Below, piece after piece: positions 1-5,456 of a stretch of 6,204 bases of DNA (the first letter of the stretch is position 1; every line of letters starts with the position of its first letter). Both the position numbers and the translations under genes were made by a program. Below the pieces are notes generated by a model. It saw nothing but the letters and a program-made list of their open reading frames with translations. It searched no databases and was not told where the DNA came from. The DNA is taken from positions 1 to 6,204 of the forward strand of contig CAMWTF010000158.1 in assembly GCA_947177105.1 (NCBI GenBank), in the 5' to 3' direction. Origin of the DNA: an uncultured Lachnospiraceae bacterium. GTDB lineage: Bacteria > Bacillota > Clostridia > Lachnospirales > Lachnospiraceae.

Positions 1-55
1 GGGCAGAATTTTCTCTGCCGGGAAGGCACTGGAAGGGAAGATGCGGAACTTTAAA
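1..55 (+). repeat. Direct repeat copy 1 (55 bp, palindromic leader repeat)
   Basis: An exact 55-bp copy of the sequence at 102-156, at a period of 101 bp. It starts GGGCAGAATTTTC and ends GCGGAACTTTAAA. The first 19 bases contain a small inverted repeat (GGCAGA at 2-7 against TCTGCC at 14-19). It may extend left of the window, so its true boundary is unknown. It is followed by an imperfect inverted copy of itself (56-94), so it is the left arm of a long hairpin. No protein is encoded here. I do not recognise a named repeat family. Confidence 0.9.
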
Positions 56-94
56 CAGCATCTTCCCTGGAAGTGCCCAGAGAAAAATCTGACC
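1..94 (+). other. Long imperfect hairpin made from repeat copy 1 and its inverted arm
   Basis: Pairing worked out by eye: 35-44 with 58-67 (10 bp, perfect, loop 45-57), 25-30 with 72-77, 9-17 with 78-86, and 4-7 with 88-91, closed by 1-2 with 93-94. A 3x3 internal loop and a 7-nt bulge (18-24) interrupt it. The arm at 58-94 can pair equally well with the second direct copy (102-145), leaving a 7-nt loop at 95-101, so two mutually exclusive hairpins are possible. No U-run follows, so it is not a standard intrinsic terminator. It could be a MITE-like palindrome, a processing or stability element, or a regulatory leader of the gene at 172. Confidence 0.7.
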
Positions 95-101
95 GCACTT
101 T

Positions 102-156
102 GGGCAGAATTTTCTCTGCCGGGAAGGCACTGGAAGGGAAGATGCGGAACTTTAAA
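102..156 (+). repeat. Direct repeat copy 2, runs up to the RBS of the flavin-binding gene
   Basis: Identical over 55 bp to 1-55. It ends one base before the AGGAGG ribosome binding site (158-163) of the gene starting at 172, so it forms the 5' untranslated leader of that gene. A related but diverged copy sits in the same position upstream of the HAD gene at the right edge. Similarity to that copy continues through the AGGAG and also upstream to CTGACCG at 89-95. Confidence 0.9.
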
Positions 157-171
157 TAGGAGGAGTCACAA

Positions 172-600
172 ATGGAAAAGCTTTCGAATGAAGCAGCAGC
201 GATTTTGACAGAATGGTTCGGACAGGACACGATCATCTCCCTGGCCACCATGGAAGGGGAGCGGCCCTGTGTGCGCAGGGTCAACGGTTATTATGAAGAC
301 GGGGCATTCTATGTGATCACTTATGGACTGTCTGACAAGATGAAGCAGATTGCCCAAAATCCTGTGGTGGGCGTCTGCGGGGACTGGTTCACTGCCCATG
401 GTGAGGGCGTGAATCTGGGTTATTTTGGAAAGGCCGAGAATGCAGAAATGGCAGAGAAACTGCGGAAGGTTTTTGCCGCCTGGATAGATAACGGACACAA
501 TAATTTCGAGGATGAAAACACCTGTATCTTGTGTATCCGTTTAACGGACGGCATACTGCTTTGCCATGGCACAAGGTATGAAATTGATTTTCGAAAATAG
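172..600 (+). CDS. Pyridoxamine 5'-phosphate oxidase-family (FMN-binding split barrel) protein
   Basis: A 142-residue cytoplasmic protein of the small PNPOx-like split-barrel family. Such proteins usually bind FMN, F420 or haem; most in clostridia have no proven substrate. Supporting sequence: an N-terminal helix (about 1-17), the first barrel strands IISLATMEGERPCVRRVNG (21-39) with the family's basic 'P.VR.V' signature, the strand AFYVITYGLSDKMKQIAQNP (45-64) matching the usual 'T...S.K..Q...NP' pattern, and a GYFGKAE strand (83-89). The protein is short and lacks the C-terminal region of true PdxH, so a role in vitamin B6 synthesis is unlikely. The start is ATG with AGGAGG at 158-163, 8 nt upstream. 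It lies downstream of the duplicated palindromic leader, and 47 nt before a membrane-protein gene it is probably co-transcribed with. The family call is firm; cofactor and function are unknown. Confidence 0.85.
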   Translation: MEKLSNEAAAILTEWFGQDTIISLATMEGERPCVRRVNGYYEDGAFYVITYGLSDKMKQIAQNPVVGVCGDWFTAHGEGVNLGYFGKAENAEMAEKLRKVFAAWIDNGHNNFEDENTCILCIRLTDGILLCHGTRYEIDFRK

Positions 601-647
601 AATGTGTACACAGGCATTTTCCTGCCTCAAATGGATATCCTAATCTC

Positions 648-1199
648 ATGGAGACGAAGAAAAACAAGGGAAATGCAAGAAAAATTGACTTTTATGTACT
701 CCTGTTTTTCCTGCTGGCCTTTGCTGGCTGGCTGTGGGAAGTGGGGCTTTGCCTGGTGACAAAGCAGAGCCTGGTCAACAGGGGGGTATACTATGGACCA
801 TACCTGCCGATCTACGGAGTGGGCGGGCTTCTGCTATGGTTTCTGCTGCAAAAATTCTATCAAAAGCCCTTAGTGACATTCTTGCTGTCGGCGGCCCTCT
901 GCTCTGTGCTGGAGTATGGGGCCAGTGTTCTGCTGGAATGGAAATGGGGGATGCGCTGGTGGGATTACAGTGGGTATTTTCTGAATCTGAACGGCCGGAT
1001 CTGCCTGTTGGGAGCAGTGTGCTTCGGCCTGGGCGGCATGTTGCTCAACTGTTATCTGCTTCCATACTATATGAGAGTGTATCACCGGATCAGACCCGGG
1101 TGGCGTCTGATTCTCTGTGGCATCCTGCTGGCAGTTTTTGTTCTGGATATTACCTATTGTGCGGTAAATCCCCATACAGGCCAGGATATTGCGTGGTGA
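648..1199 (+). CDS. PF06541-type membrane protein (putative ABC-transporter permease, CmpB-like)
   Basis: A 183-residue integral membrane protein with about five hydrophobic helices (roughly 13-36, 53-69, 74-97, 117-140 and 152-173). Conserved family features are visible: 'FAGWLWEV' in helix 1 with an acidic residue (E31), the glycine-rich GPYLPIYGVGG (50-60), a membrane-embedded E89, WWDYS (104-108) and NGRICL (115-120). This combination is typical of PF06541, named a putative type IV ABC-transporter permease although no ATPase partner or substrate is established. No ATPase is adjacent on the same strand. The ATG has no good Shine-Dalgarno in front (the sequence before it is GGATATCCTAATCTC). 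No alternative ATG, GTG or TTG start occurs in frame upstream, so translation may be weak or coupled to the gene before it. The family is fairly certain; the function is not. Confidence 0.85.
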   Translation: METKKNKGNARKIDFYVLLFFLLAFAGWLWEVGLCLVTKQSLVNRGVYYGPYLPIYGVGGLLLWFLLQKFYQKPLVTFLLSAALCSVLEYGASVLLEWKWGMRWWDYSGYFLNLNGRICLLGAVCFGLGGMLLNCYLLPYYMRVYHRIRPGWRLILCGILLAVFVLDITYCAVNPHTGQDIAW

Positions 1200-1256
1200 A
1201 TGCTGCGGACAGCTTCGGCGTATACTCAAATCAGGATGGAAATGTCACATCACAAA

Positions 1257-1296
1257 CCCCCTGAGAAGATTGGGCAATCCCAAACCTCTCAGGGGG
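1257..1296. terminator. Hairpin between convergent genes, probable bidirectional terminator
   Basis: A 10-bp perfect stem (CCCCCTGAGA at 1257-1266 with TCTCAGGGGG at 1287-1296) encloses a second 5-bp stem (TTGGG at 1270-1274 with CCCAA at 1279-1283, loop CAAT). It sits in the 110-bp gap between the stop of the plus-strand gene (1199) and the stop of the minus-strand ABC gene (1310), where a shared terminator is expected. The U-runs are weak: plus strand GAAACTTTG, minus strand TTTG. Termination could therefore be partial, or the hairpin may mainly protect 3' ends. Confidence 0.7.
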
Positions 1297-1309
1297 AAAC
1301 TTTGTACCA

Positions 1310-3097
1310 TTACAGGTTGGCAAACTGCGCCATATATAGATCGTAATAGAATCCTTTTCTTTCCATCAGCTCCGCGGGTGAGCCCTGTTCCGCGATGCCG
1401 CCGTTATTGATGACAAATATGCGGTCCGCATTTTGGATGGTGGAGAGCCTGTGGGCGATGACAAAGCTGGTACGTCCTTTCAGCAGGGACTCAATCCCCT
1501 TCTGCACCAGTATCTCCGTGTGGGTATCAATGCTGGAGGTAGCCTCGTCAAGAATAAGAACCCTGGGCTGGGAAACCATGGTCCTGGCAAAGGCGATCAG
1601 TTGTCTTTGACCAATGGATAAGCCGGCTCCCTGCTCTTTCAGTTCCGTATTGTATCCCTTTTCCATTTTCATAATAAATTCATGGGCATTGACAGCTTGG
1701 GCGGCGGCGATGATCTCCTCGTCCGTGGCATCAAGTTTTCCGTAGGCGATATTGTCCCGCACGGTTCCGTGAAAGATAAAATTGTCCTGTGTCATGACAC
1801 CCATCTGTTTGCGGAGAGAATCGATCTTCACCTTTTTCAGATCGTATCCGTCAATGCGGATGATTCCCTTCTGAATGTCGTAGAATCTGCTGATCAGGTT
1901 GACGATGGTAGTCTTGCCTGCGCCCGTTGGACCTACCAACGCAATGGTCTCGCCGGGACTGGCGGTAAAGCTTACATGATCCAGAACCTTAGTCTCGTTT
2001 TCGGTCCCCTCATCATAGGTAAAGGACACATCTTCAAAAGACACCGTACCGTTTATCTCGGGAAGCTCTCCTGCGTCGGGGGCGTCCTGGATCTCCGGCT
2101 CCGTATCCAGAATATCAAAGACACGTTCCGCTGCCGACAGATTGGTGACAAGCTGGTTTAAAAAAGTGCTCAGGTTGGCTATGGGGTTCCAGAACATGGT
2201 GGCATAGGAGCCGAAGGCCACCAGCGTACCCAGGGATATCTCTGGGGCGCCGATCAGCTTTACACCTACCAGATACAGCATCATGAGACTGATTCCCCAG
2301 GAGGTGTCAATGATTGGGAAAAACAGGTCCGCTGCGCGGCAGGCATGGATAAAGGAGGAGCACTGCTCCTGGGCAAGCTCATTAAACTGATTTCTGGTCT
2401 CTTCTTCCGCGTCCAGACTCTGTACCACCCTGATTCCCGCCACATCCTCATGTACATACGCATTTACATTGGAGGCTTTTTTACGGACAAGCTGCCATCT
2501 CACATGATTGGTCTTTTCCACCAGGAAAATTCCCACTGCCATGAAGGGCAGGGTACACAGGGCAGCCAGGGCCAGCCGCCAGTCCTTGACAAACATGATC
2601 ACCAGCACCCCGATAATGGTGAGGGTATTGGGGATGATATTGGTGACGGCCTTGGAAAGCACATCCTTAAGGGAATTTACGTCACCGATGATCCTTGCCA
2701 GTATCTTTCCGCTGGGGCGGCTGTCAAAAAATGTAAAGGAAAGAGACTGGATATGTTCGTATACATCCTCGCGAATGGATAAAATAATCTTGTTGGATAT
2801 ATAGGACATTACATATATACGGATTTTCACCATGATTACATACAGGATGTTGACGGCCACCGCAAAGGCGGCCAGGCGAAATAGTCCTCCCATGTCAAAT
2901 TTTGCCACATAGTCGTCGATGGCGGTTTCTATTAACAGAGGATTGTACAGGCTGATCCCTACCGTAATTGTCATAGCGACCAGAACCAGAATTATCTCTT
3001 TTGTGTAGCCTTTCAGGTATCCCAGCAGCCGGTTCACGATCTTCCTCGCATCCGTTGCCTGTATATGTTCATCTTCACGAAATGAGTTTACAGCCAA
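1310..3097 (-). CDS. ABC exporter half-transporter, catalytic subunit of a heterodimeric multidrug-type exporter
   Basis: A 595-residue fused membrane and ATPase subunit. Six transmembrane helices fall at about 33-53, 72-92, 155-172, 173-193, 256-283 and 289-310. The nucleotide-binding domain begins near 350: A-loop Tyr361, Walker A GPTGAGKT (389-396), Q-loop Gln437, signature LSIGQ (493-497, non-canonical: Ile for Gly), Walker B VLILDE (513-518) with catalytic Glu518, D-loop SSID (521-524), H-loop His549. It would pump drugs, lipids or peptides out using ATP, as a heterodimer with the gene just upstream. The start is TTG (3097-3095), touching the TAA of that gene, with GAGGTG 6 nt ahead; no in-frame ATG is available before residue 42. 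The LmrD/BmrD/TM288-like role is inferred from the residue pattern. The substrate cannot be read from sequence. Confidence 0.95.
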   Translation of the reverse strand: MAVNSFREDEHIQATDARKIVNRLLGYLKGYTKEIILVLVAMTITVGISLYNPLLIETAIDDYVAKFDMGGLFRLAAFAVAVNILYVIMVKIRIYVMSYISNKIILSIREDVYEHIQSLSFTFFDSRPSGKILARIIGDVNSLKDVLSKAVTNIIPNTLTIIGVLVIMFVKDWRLALAALCTLPFMAVGIFLVEKTNHVRWQLVRKKASNVNAYVHEDVAGIRVVQSLDAEEETRNQFNELAQEQCSSFIHACRAADLFFPIIDTSWGISLMMLYLVGVKLIGAPEISLGTLVAFGSYATMFWNPIANLSTFLNQLVTNLSAAERVFDILDTEPEIQDAPDAGELPEINGTVSFEDVSFTYDEGTENETKVLDHVSFTASPGETIALVGPTGAGKTTIVNLISRFYDIQKGIIRIDGYDLKKVKIDSLRKQMGVMTQDNFIFHGTVRDNIAYGKLDATDEEIIAAAQAVNAHEFIMKMEKGYNTELKEQGAGLSIGQRQLIAFARTMVSQPRVLILDEATSSIDTHTEILVQKGIESLLKGRTSFVIAHRLSTIQNADRIFVINNGGIAEQGSPAELMERKGFYYDLYMAQFANL

Positions 3098-4822
3098 TTA
3101 TATCACCTCTTTCTGTTCCGGGTATTGAGCCAAATATGTGGCGTAATACAGCCCTCTGCGGGCCAGCAGTTCTTCGTGGGTGCCCCTTTCGGCGATCCGG
3201 CCCTTATCCAGGTAGATGATCTCATCCGCGCCCCGCACCGCGGAAATTCGATGGGCAATAATGATCTTGGAGGAATCAGTTATGGTCTTCAGCATCATCT
3301 GAATTTCATGCTCTGTTTCCATGTCCAGGGCGGAAGTGGAATCGTCCAAAACCAAAATGGGACTTTTCTTGGAGAGCGCTCTGGCAATGCTGATGCGCTG
3401 TTTCTGACCGCCAGAAAGCCCCACTCCCTTTTCACCGATCACGGTATTGTACTGCTCATCCATTTTTTCAATGAAGCCCTGCGCCTGCGCCATCTTGGCG
3501 GCCCTTTTTACCTCCGGCAGTCCCATGGAGTACCGCCTGCCCATTTTAATGTTTTCCTCGATGGTGTCGGAGAAGAGAAAAACATCCTGCATGACCACAG
3601 AGCTGGTGCTGCGCACCTGGGAAAGCTCCATGCTGCGGATATCCGTGCCGTCGATGGAGATATTTCCCTCACTGGGGTCATAGAACCGCTGCAGAAGATT
3701 GATCAGGGAACTCTTTCCGGAGCCTGTGGCACCCATGACGCCCAGTGTCCTGCCTCTGGGAAGATCAATATCAATTCCGGACAGGATCGTGTTCCCGTCC
3801 AGGGTCAGCGCCACATTTTCAAATTTCAGGTCCCCCTGAATCTGATCAAGATGTACGGCGTTTTCACTTTGGACAAGCCTGGGCTTTTCGTCGGCAATGG
3901 CCTTGATCTTCTTGTAGGAGGCAAAAGAGGAGGACAGTTCGTTTGCCAACTCGGCAAACATATCCAGGGGCCAGGTACAATCTCTGGAATACTCAACGAA
4001 AGCTACCAGGGAACCCAGATCCATTTTACCACGGATGACCAGGATGCCGCCGAGAATAGCACAAACCACGGGAAGTACGGCTCCGATAAAATGATAAACG
4101 GGATAAAATCTCGCCACGATGCGGGCCTGTTCCATATTTAGCTGATAATAGCGCTTATTGTGCTTTGCAAATTTCTCAATCTCGAATTTTTCTCTGGCAA
4201 AAGCTTTTACCGTTCTCACCCCGGCCAGGTTCTCTTCGGCCACAGTGGTAAGTTTGGCGTTTTCCTCACTGATATCCGAGTATACCTTGTCAAATTTCTT
4301 CTCCAGAATAAAGCTCAGTCCGCCGCCGAAAATCATTACGGCCAGGGGCAGCAGTCCCAGCAGAGGACTCAGGGAGAACATGCAGTACAGTACGGAAACG
4401 ATGTAGAGGGTGATCTGTATGATCAGCATTCCCGTCATGCCAAAGGCGTCCTTTACTTTGTCCACGTCCTCCTTGACTCTTGCCATCAGTTCGCCCGTGT
4501 TGGTGTTGTCAAAATAATCCATGGAAAGTGTCTGGAGATGGGCAAACAGATCTTTTCTCATCTCGGTACCGATGGTCTGGCTGTTTTTGTCAAAAGTAAA
4601 TTCCTTACAATAGCCGAACAGGCTTCTGCCGAATCCCAGCACCACCAGAGCCGCCAGCAGGAATCCGAATCTGGAGAAATCTCCGCCGACGAAGGATTCG
4701 TTGACAATGATTTTGGTAATTTGCGGTGTCAGCATTTCCAGGAGAATGGCCAGGATCAGGCTGACAATGGCAAAGATATAGCCTTTCCAGTATGGAAGTA
4801 CATAGTGTTTTATTTTTTTCAA
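3098..4822 (-). CDS. ABC exporter half-transporter, degenerate-site subunit of the heterodimer
   Basis: A 574-residue half-transporter and first gene of the exporter pair. Helices fall at about 15-35, 52-72, 130-150, 151-172, 240-263 and 268-290; the ATPase domain starts near 332. Motifs: Walker A GATGSGKS (364-371), Q-loop Gln412, canonical signature LSGGQ (469-473), Walker B ILVLDD (489-494) with Asp494 where the catalytic Glu belongs, D-loop SALD (497-500), His524. The usual A-loop aromatic appears to be Leu (about 341). These changes mark the degenerate ATP site of heterodimeric exporters (LmrC/BmrC/TM287-like), which binds but hardly hydrolyses ATP. The start is TTG (4822-4820) with AGGAGG at 4836-4831, 8 nt away; the upstream frame closes with TGA at 4852-4850 without any ATG. 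Expression is probably controlled by the leader ORF and terminator at 4868-5018. Confidence 0.95.
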   Translation of the reverse strand: MKKIKHYVLPYWKGYIFAIVSLILAILLEMLTPQITKIIVNESFVGGDFSRFGFLLAALVVLGFGRSLFGYCKEFTFDKNSQTIGTEMRKDLFAHLQTLSMDYFDNTNTGELMARVKEDVDKVKDAFGMTGMLIIQITLYIVSVLYCMFSLSPLLGLLPLAVMIFGGGLSFILEKKFDKVYSDISEENAKLTTVAEENLAGVRTVKAFAREKFEIEKFAKHNKRYYQLNMEQARIVARFYPVYHFIGAVLPVVCAILGGILVIRGKMDLGSLVAFVEYSRDCTWPLDMFAELANELSSSFASYKKIKAIADEKPRLVQSENAVHLDQIQGDLKFENVALTLDGNTILSGIDIDLPRGRTLGVMGATGSGKSSLINLLQRFYDPSEGNISIDGTDIRSMELSQVRSTSSVVMQDVFLFSDTIEENIKMGRRYSMGLPEVKRAAKMAQAQGFIEKMDEQYNTVIGEKGVGLSGGQKQRISIARALSKKSPILVLDDSTSALDMETEHEIQMMLKTITDSSKIIIAHRISAVRGADEIIYLDKGRIAERGTHEELLARRGLYYATYLAQYPEQKEVI

Positions 4823-4867
4823 ATAAATCTCCTCCTGTCTTTCCCGGTTTCACATTGCTTAAGAGCT

Positions 4868-4898
4868 AAAAAACCCGGACAAATGTTGCCCGGGTTTT
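4868..4898 (-). terminator. Intrinsic terminator (attenuator) in the exporter leader
   Basis: Read on the minus strand: CCCGGGCAA, triloop CAT, TTGTCCGGG, then six T (4873-4868). That gives a 9-bp stem with one G-U pair, extended by four A-U pairs (4898-4895 with 4873-4870). The wobble is a pair only on the minus-strand RNA; on the plus strand it is an A-C mismatch, which favours minus-strand function. It lies 46 nt before the TTG of the first exporter gene and downstream of a small ORF, the position expected of a transcription attenuator. It would also stop read-through from the HAD gene. Confidence 0.85.
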
Positions 4899-4997
4899 AA
4901 AAGCGTTGTTCAAATGATCCTTTCACCAAAGTGGGAAAAATCACATATGCGAAACCGAGGTAACTGTGTTGTTGATACGTTGAAAGCTGTTAAAACC
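4893..4997 (-). promoter_or_regulatory. Candidate antiterminator pairings between leader ORF and terminator
   Basis: Two stretches inside the small leader ORF are complementary to the 5' side of the terminator. First, GGTTTTAACAGC (4997-4986, codons 8-11) pairs 11 of 12 with GCTTTTAAAACC (4904-4893). Second, CCTCGGTTT (4960-4952, codons 20-23) pairs 8 of 9, one as G-U, with AAACCCGGG (4897-4889). Either would consume terminator bases and allow read-through. Within the ORF, AGGTTTTAAC (4998-4989) can instead pair with GTTACCT using a 3-nt bulge. Ribosome position would decide which pairing forms. The complementarity is seen in the sequence; the mechanism is inferred. Confidence 0.55.
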
Positions 4998-5018
4998 TGC
5001 ATACACGTTAAAAGTCAT
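4941..5018 (-). CDS. Leader peptide ORF (25 aa) upstream of the ABC exporter
   Basis: A short ORF with ATG at 5018-5016 and TGA at 4943-4941. The peptide begins MTFNVYAGFNSF and ends TVTSVSHM; it is polar, with no membrane segment or signal peptide. A ribosome binding site GAGGT (5030-5026) lies 7 nt before the ATG, which is good spacing. The ORF ends 42 nt before the terminator hairpin, and its RNA contains the segments able to pair with that terminator. It is therefore likely a regulatory leader whose translation, or stalling under a ribosome-targeting or other inhibitor, sets expression of the exporter. BmrB of B. subtilis plays this role for bmrCD; I claim analogy, not sequence homology. 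It is not rich in any single amino acid, which argues against sensing an amino-acid shortage. Confidence 0.65.
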   Translation of the reverse strand: MTFNVYAGFNSFQRINNTVTSVSHM

Positions 5019-5072
5019 TTTTGCTACCTCACTTTCTTTCATATTATCGGCGGGTGACTGAGCCGCAGACAT

Positions 5073-5106
5073 ATACTATTCAACCACATTGTTGGAATGC
5101 TGTCAA
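5073..5106 (-). promoter_or_regulatory. Candidate promoter of the exporter leader transcript with an internal palindrome
   Basis: A perfect -35 hexamer TTGACA lies at 5106-5101 on the minus strand. No good -10 sits at 17 bp (TTGAAT); the best AT-rich candidate, TAGTAT (5078-5073), is 22 bp away. The spacer contains an imperfect 21-bp palindrome at 5078-5098 (outer arms ATTC and GAAT; 7 of 10 positions symmetric), which could bind a regulator. Another weak -10 candidate is GATAAT (5048-5043), but it has no matching -35. The -35 is clear; the promoter as a whole is tentative. Confidence 0.35.
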
Positions 5107-5148
5107 CTGTTTTATGAGAGAATTTAGCATGTCCTACTAAAATCCATT

Positions 5149-5442
5149 TTATTCTATCCATCCCATTTTCCGTCCCATAATGTCAGGACGATCCGGCGGT
5201 TCTGGAAGGCACACTGTTTCGACATAGCCAAAATAACCATCCTGATCCAAAGACGTTGTCCGATCTACCCAATTAGGTATCTGCGTCTTCGCTGTTGACC
5301 ACCAAAACACTGTACATTCCATCTCCTTCATGGCACAGTGTCAGCAGTCCATGATTCGCAGTAAAGGGTGTGTCTTCATCCCAAAAATAGTCCATTTCCT
5401 CTTCTGTCAAGGGCGGCTCCCATACTGGTCATATGTGTTCAT
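5149..5442 (-). pseudogene. Frameshifted SMI1/KNR4 (SUKH)-like gene remnant
   Basis: Read across three segments, this gives one continuous protein-like sequence. It starts at ATG 5442 (MNTYDQYGSRP, stop TGA 5409-5407), continues in a second frame (LTEEEMDYFWDED, then GLLTLCHEGDGMYSVLVVN, stop TAA 5275-5273), and returns to the first frame (NWVDRTTSLDQDGYFGYV onward, stop 5151-5149). One missing base in the C-run near 5411-5413 and one extra base near 5275 would explain it. The 'GLLTLCHEG-G-Y--LVVN ... WVD' pattern resembles the core of SMI1/KNR4 (SUKH) proteins, many of which are immunity proteins in toxin systems. The total, about 97 codons, is shorter than usual for the family, so the N-terminus is probably also lost. 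GGAGGC (5456-5451) lies 8 nt before the ATG, and the HAD stop is only 14 nt upstream. Sequencing error is an alternative explanation. The family assignment is moderate. Confidence 0.6.
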
Positions 5443-5456
5443 GCAGCAACGCCTCC

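Noticed and set aside
1..171. A CRISPR array, because of exact repeats with a spacer-sized gap.
   Set aside because: There are only two copies of 55 bp, the intervening 46 bp is an inverted version of the repeat rather than unique sequence, and no cas gene is present.
612..627. A small hairpin (AGGCA...TGCCT) between the flavoprotein and membrane-protein genes.
   Set aside because: The stem has only five pairs and no U-run follows, so it is not convincing as a terminator. The 10-bp palindrome TGTGTACACA at 603-612 is likewise too short to call an operator.
734..1264. A 176-codon plus-strand frame overlapping the membrane protein.
   Set aside because: It overlaps the PF06541 gene in another frame. 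The membrane protein has conserved motifs and hydrophobic helices, while this frame has none.
3125..4141. A 338-codon open frame on the plus strand opposite the first ABC gene.
   Set aside because: It lies antisense to a clearly conserved transporter in full. Its translation has no recognisable domain and an odd composition rich in His, Gln and Gly, as expected from the shadow of a coding strand.
4850..4855. A start-stop mini-ORF (ATGTGA) on the minus strand between the terminator and the exporter RBS.
   Set aside because: No Shine-Dalgarno precedes it, and such a hexamer is expected by chance. No support beyond its position.
5107..5148. A terminator for the HAD and SMI1-like transcript (TTAGTA...TGCTAA).
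   Set aside because: The six-pair, AT-rich stem includes a wobble and is not followed by a U-run. The clear terminator on this strand is at 4868-4898.
5149..5331. A 60-codon minus-strand ORF taken as an intact small gene.
   Set aside because: Its first residues are out of frame with the SMI1-like similarity, and only the part from about NWVD onward fits. It is the last segment of the broken gene.
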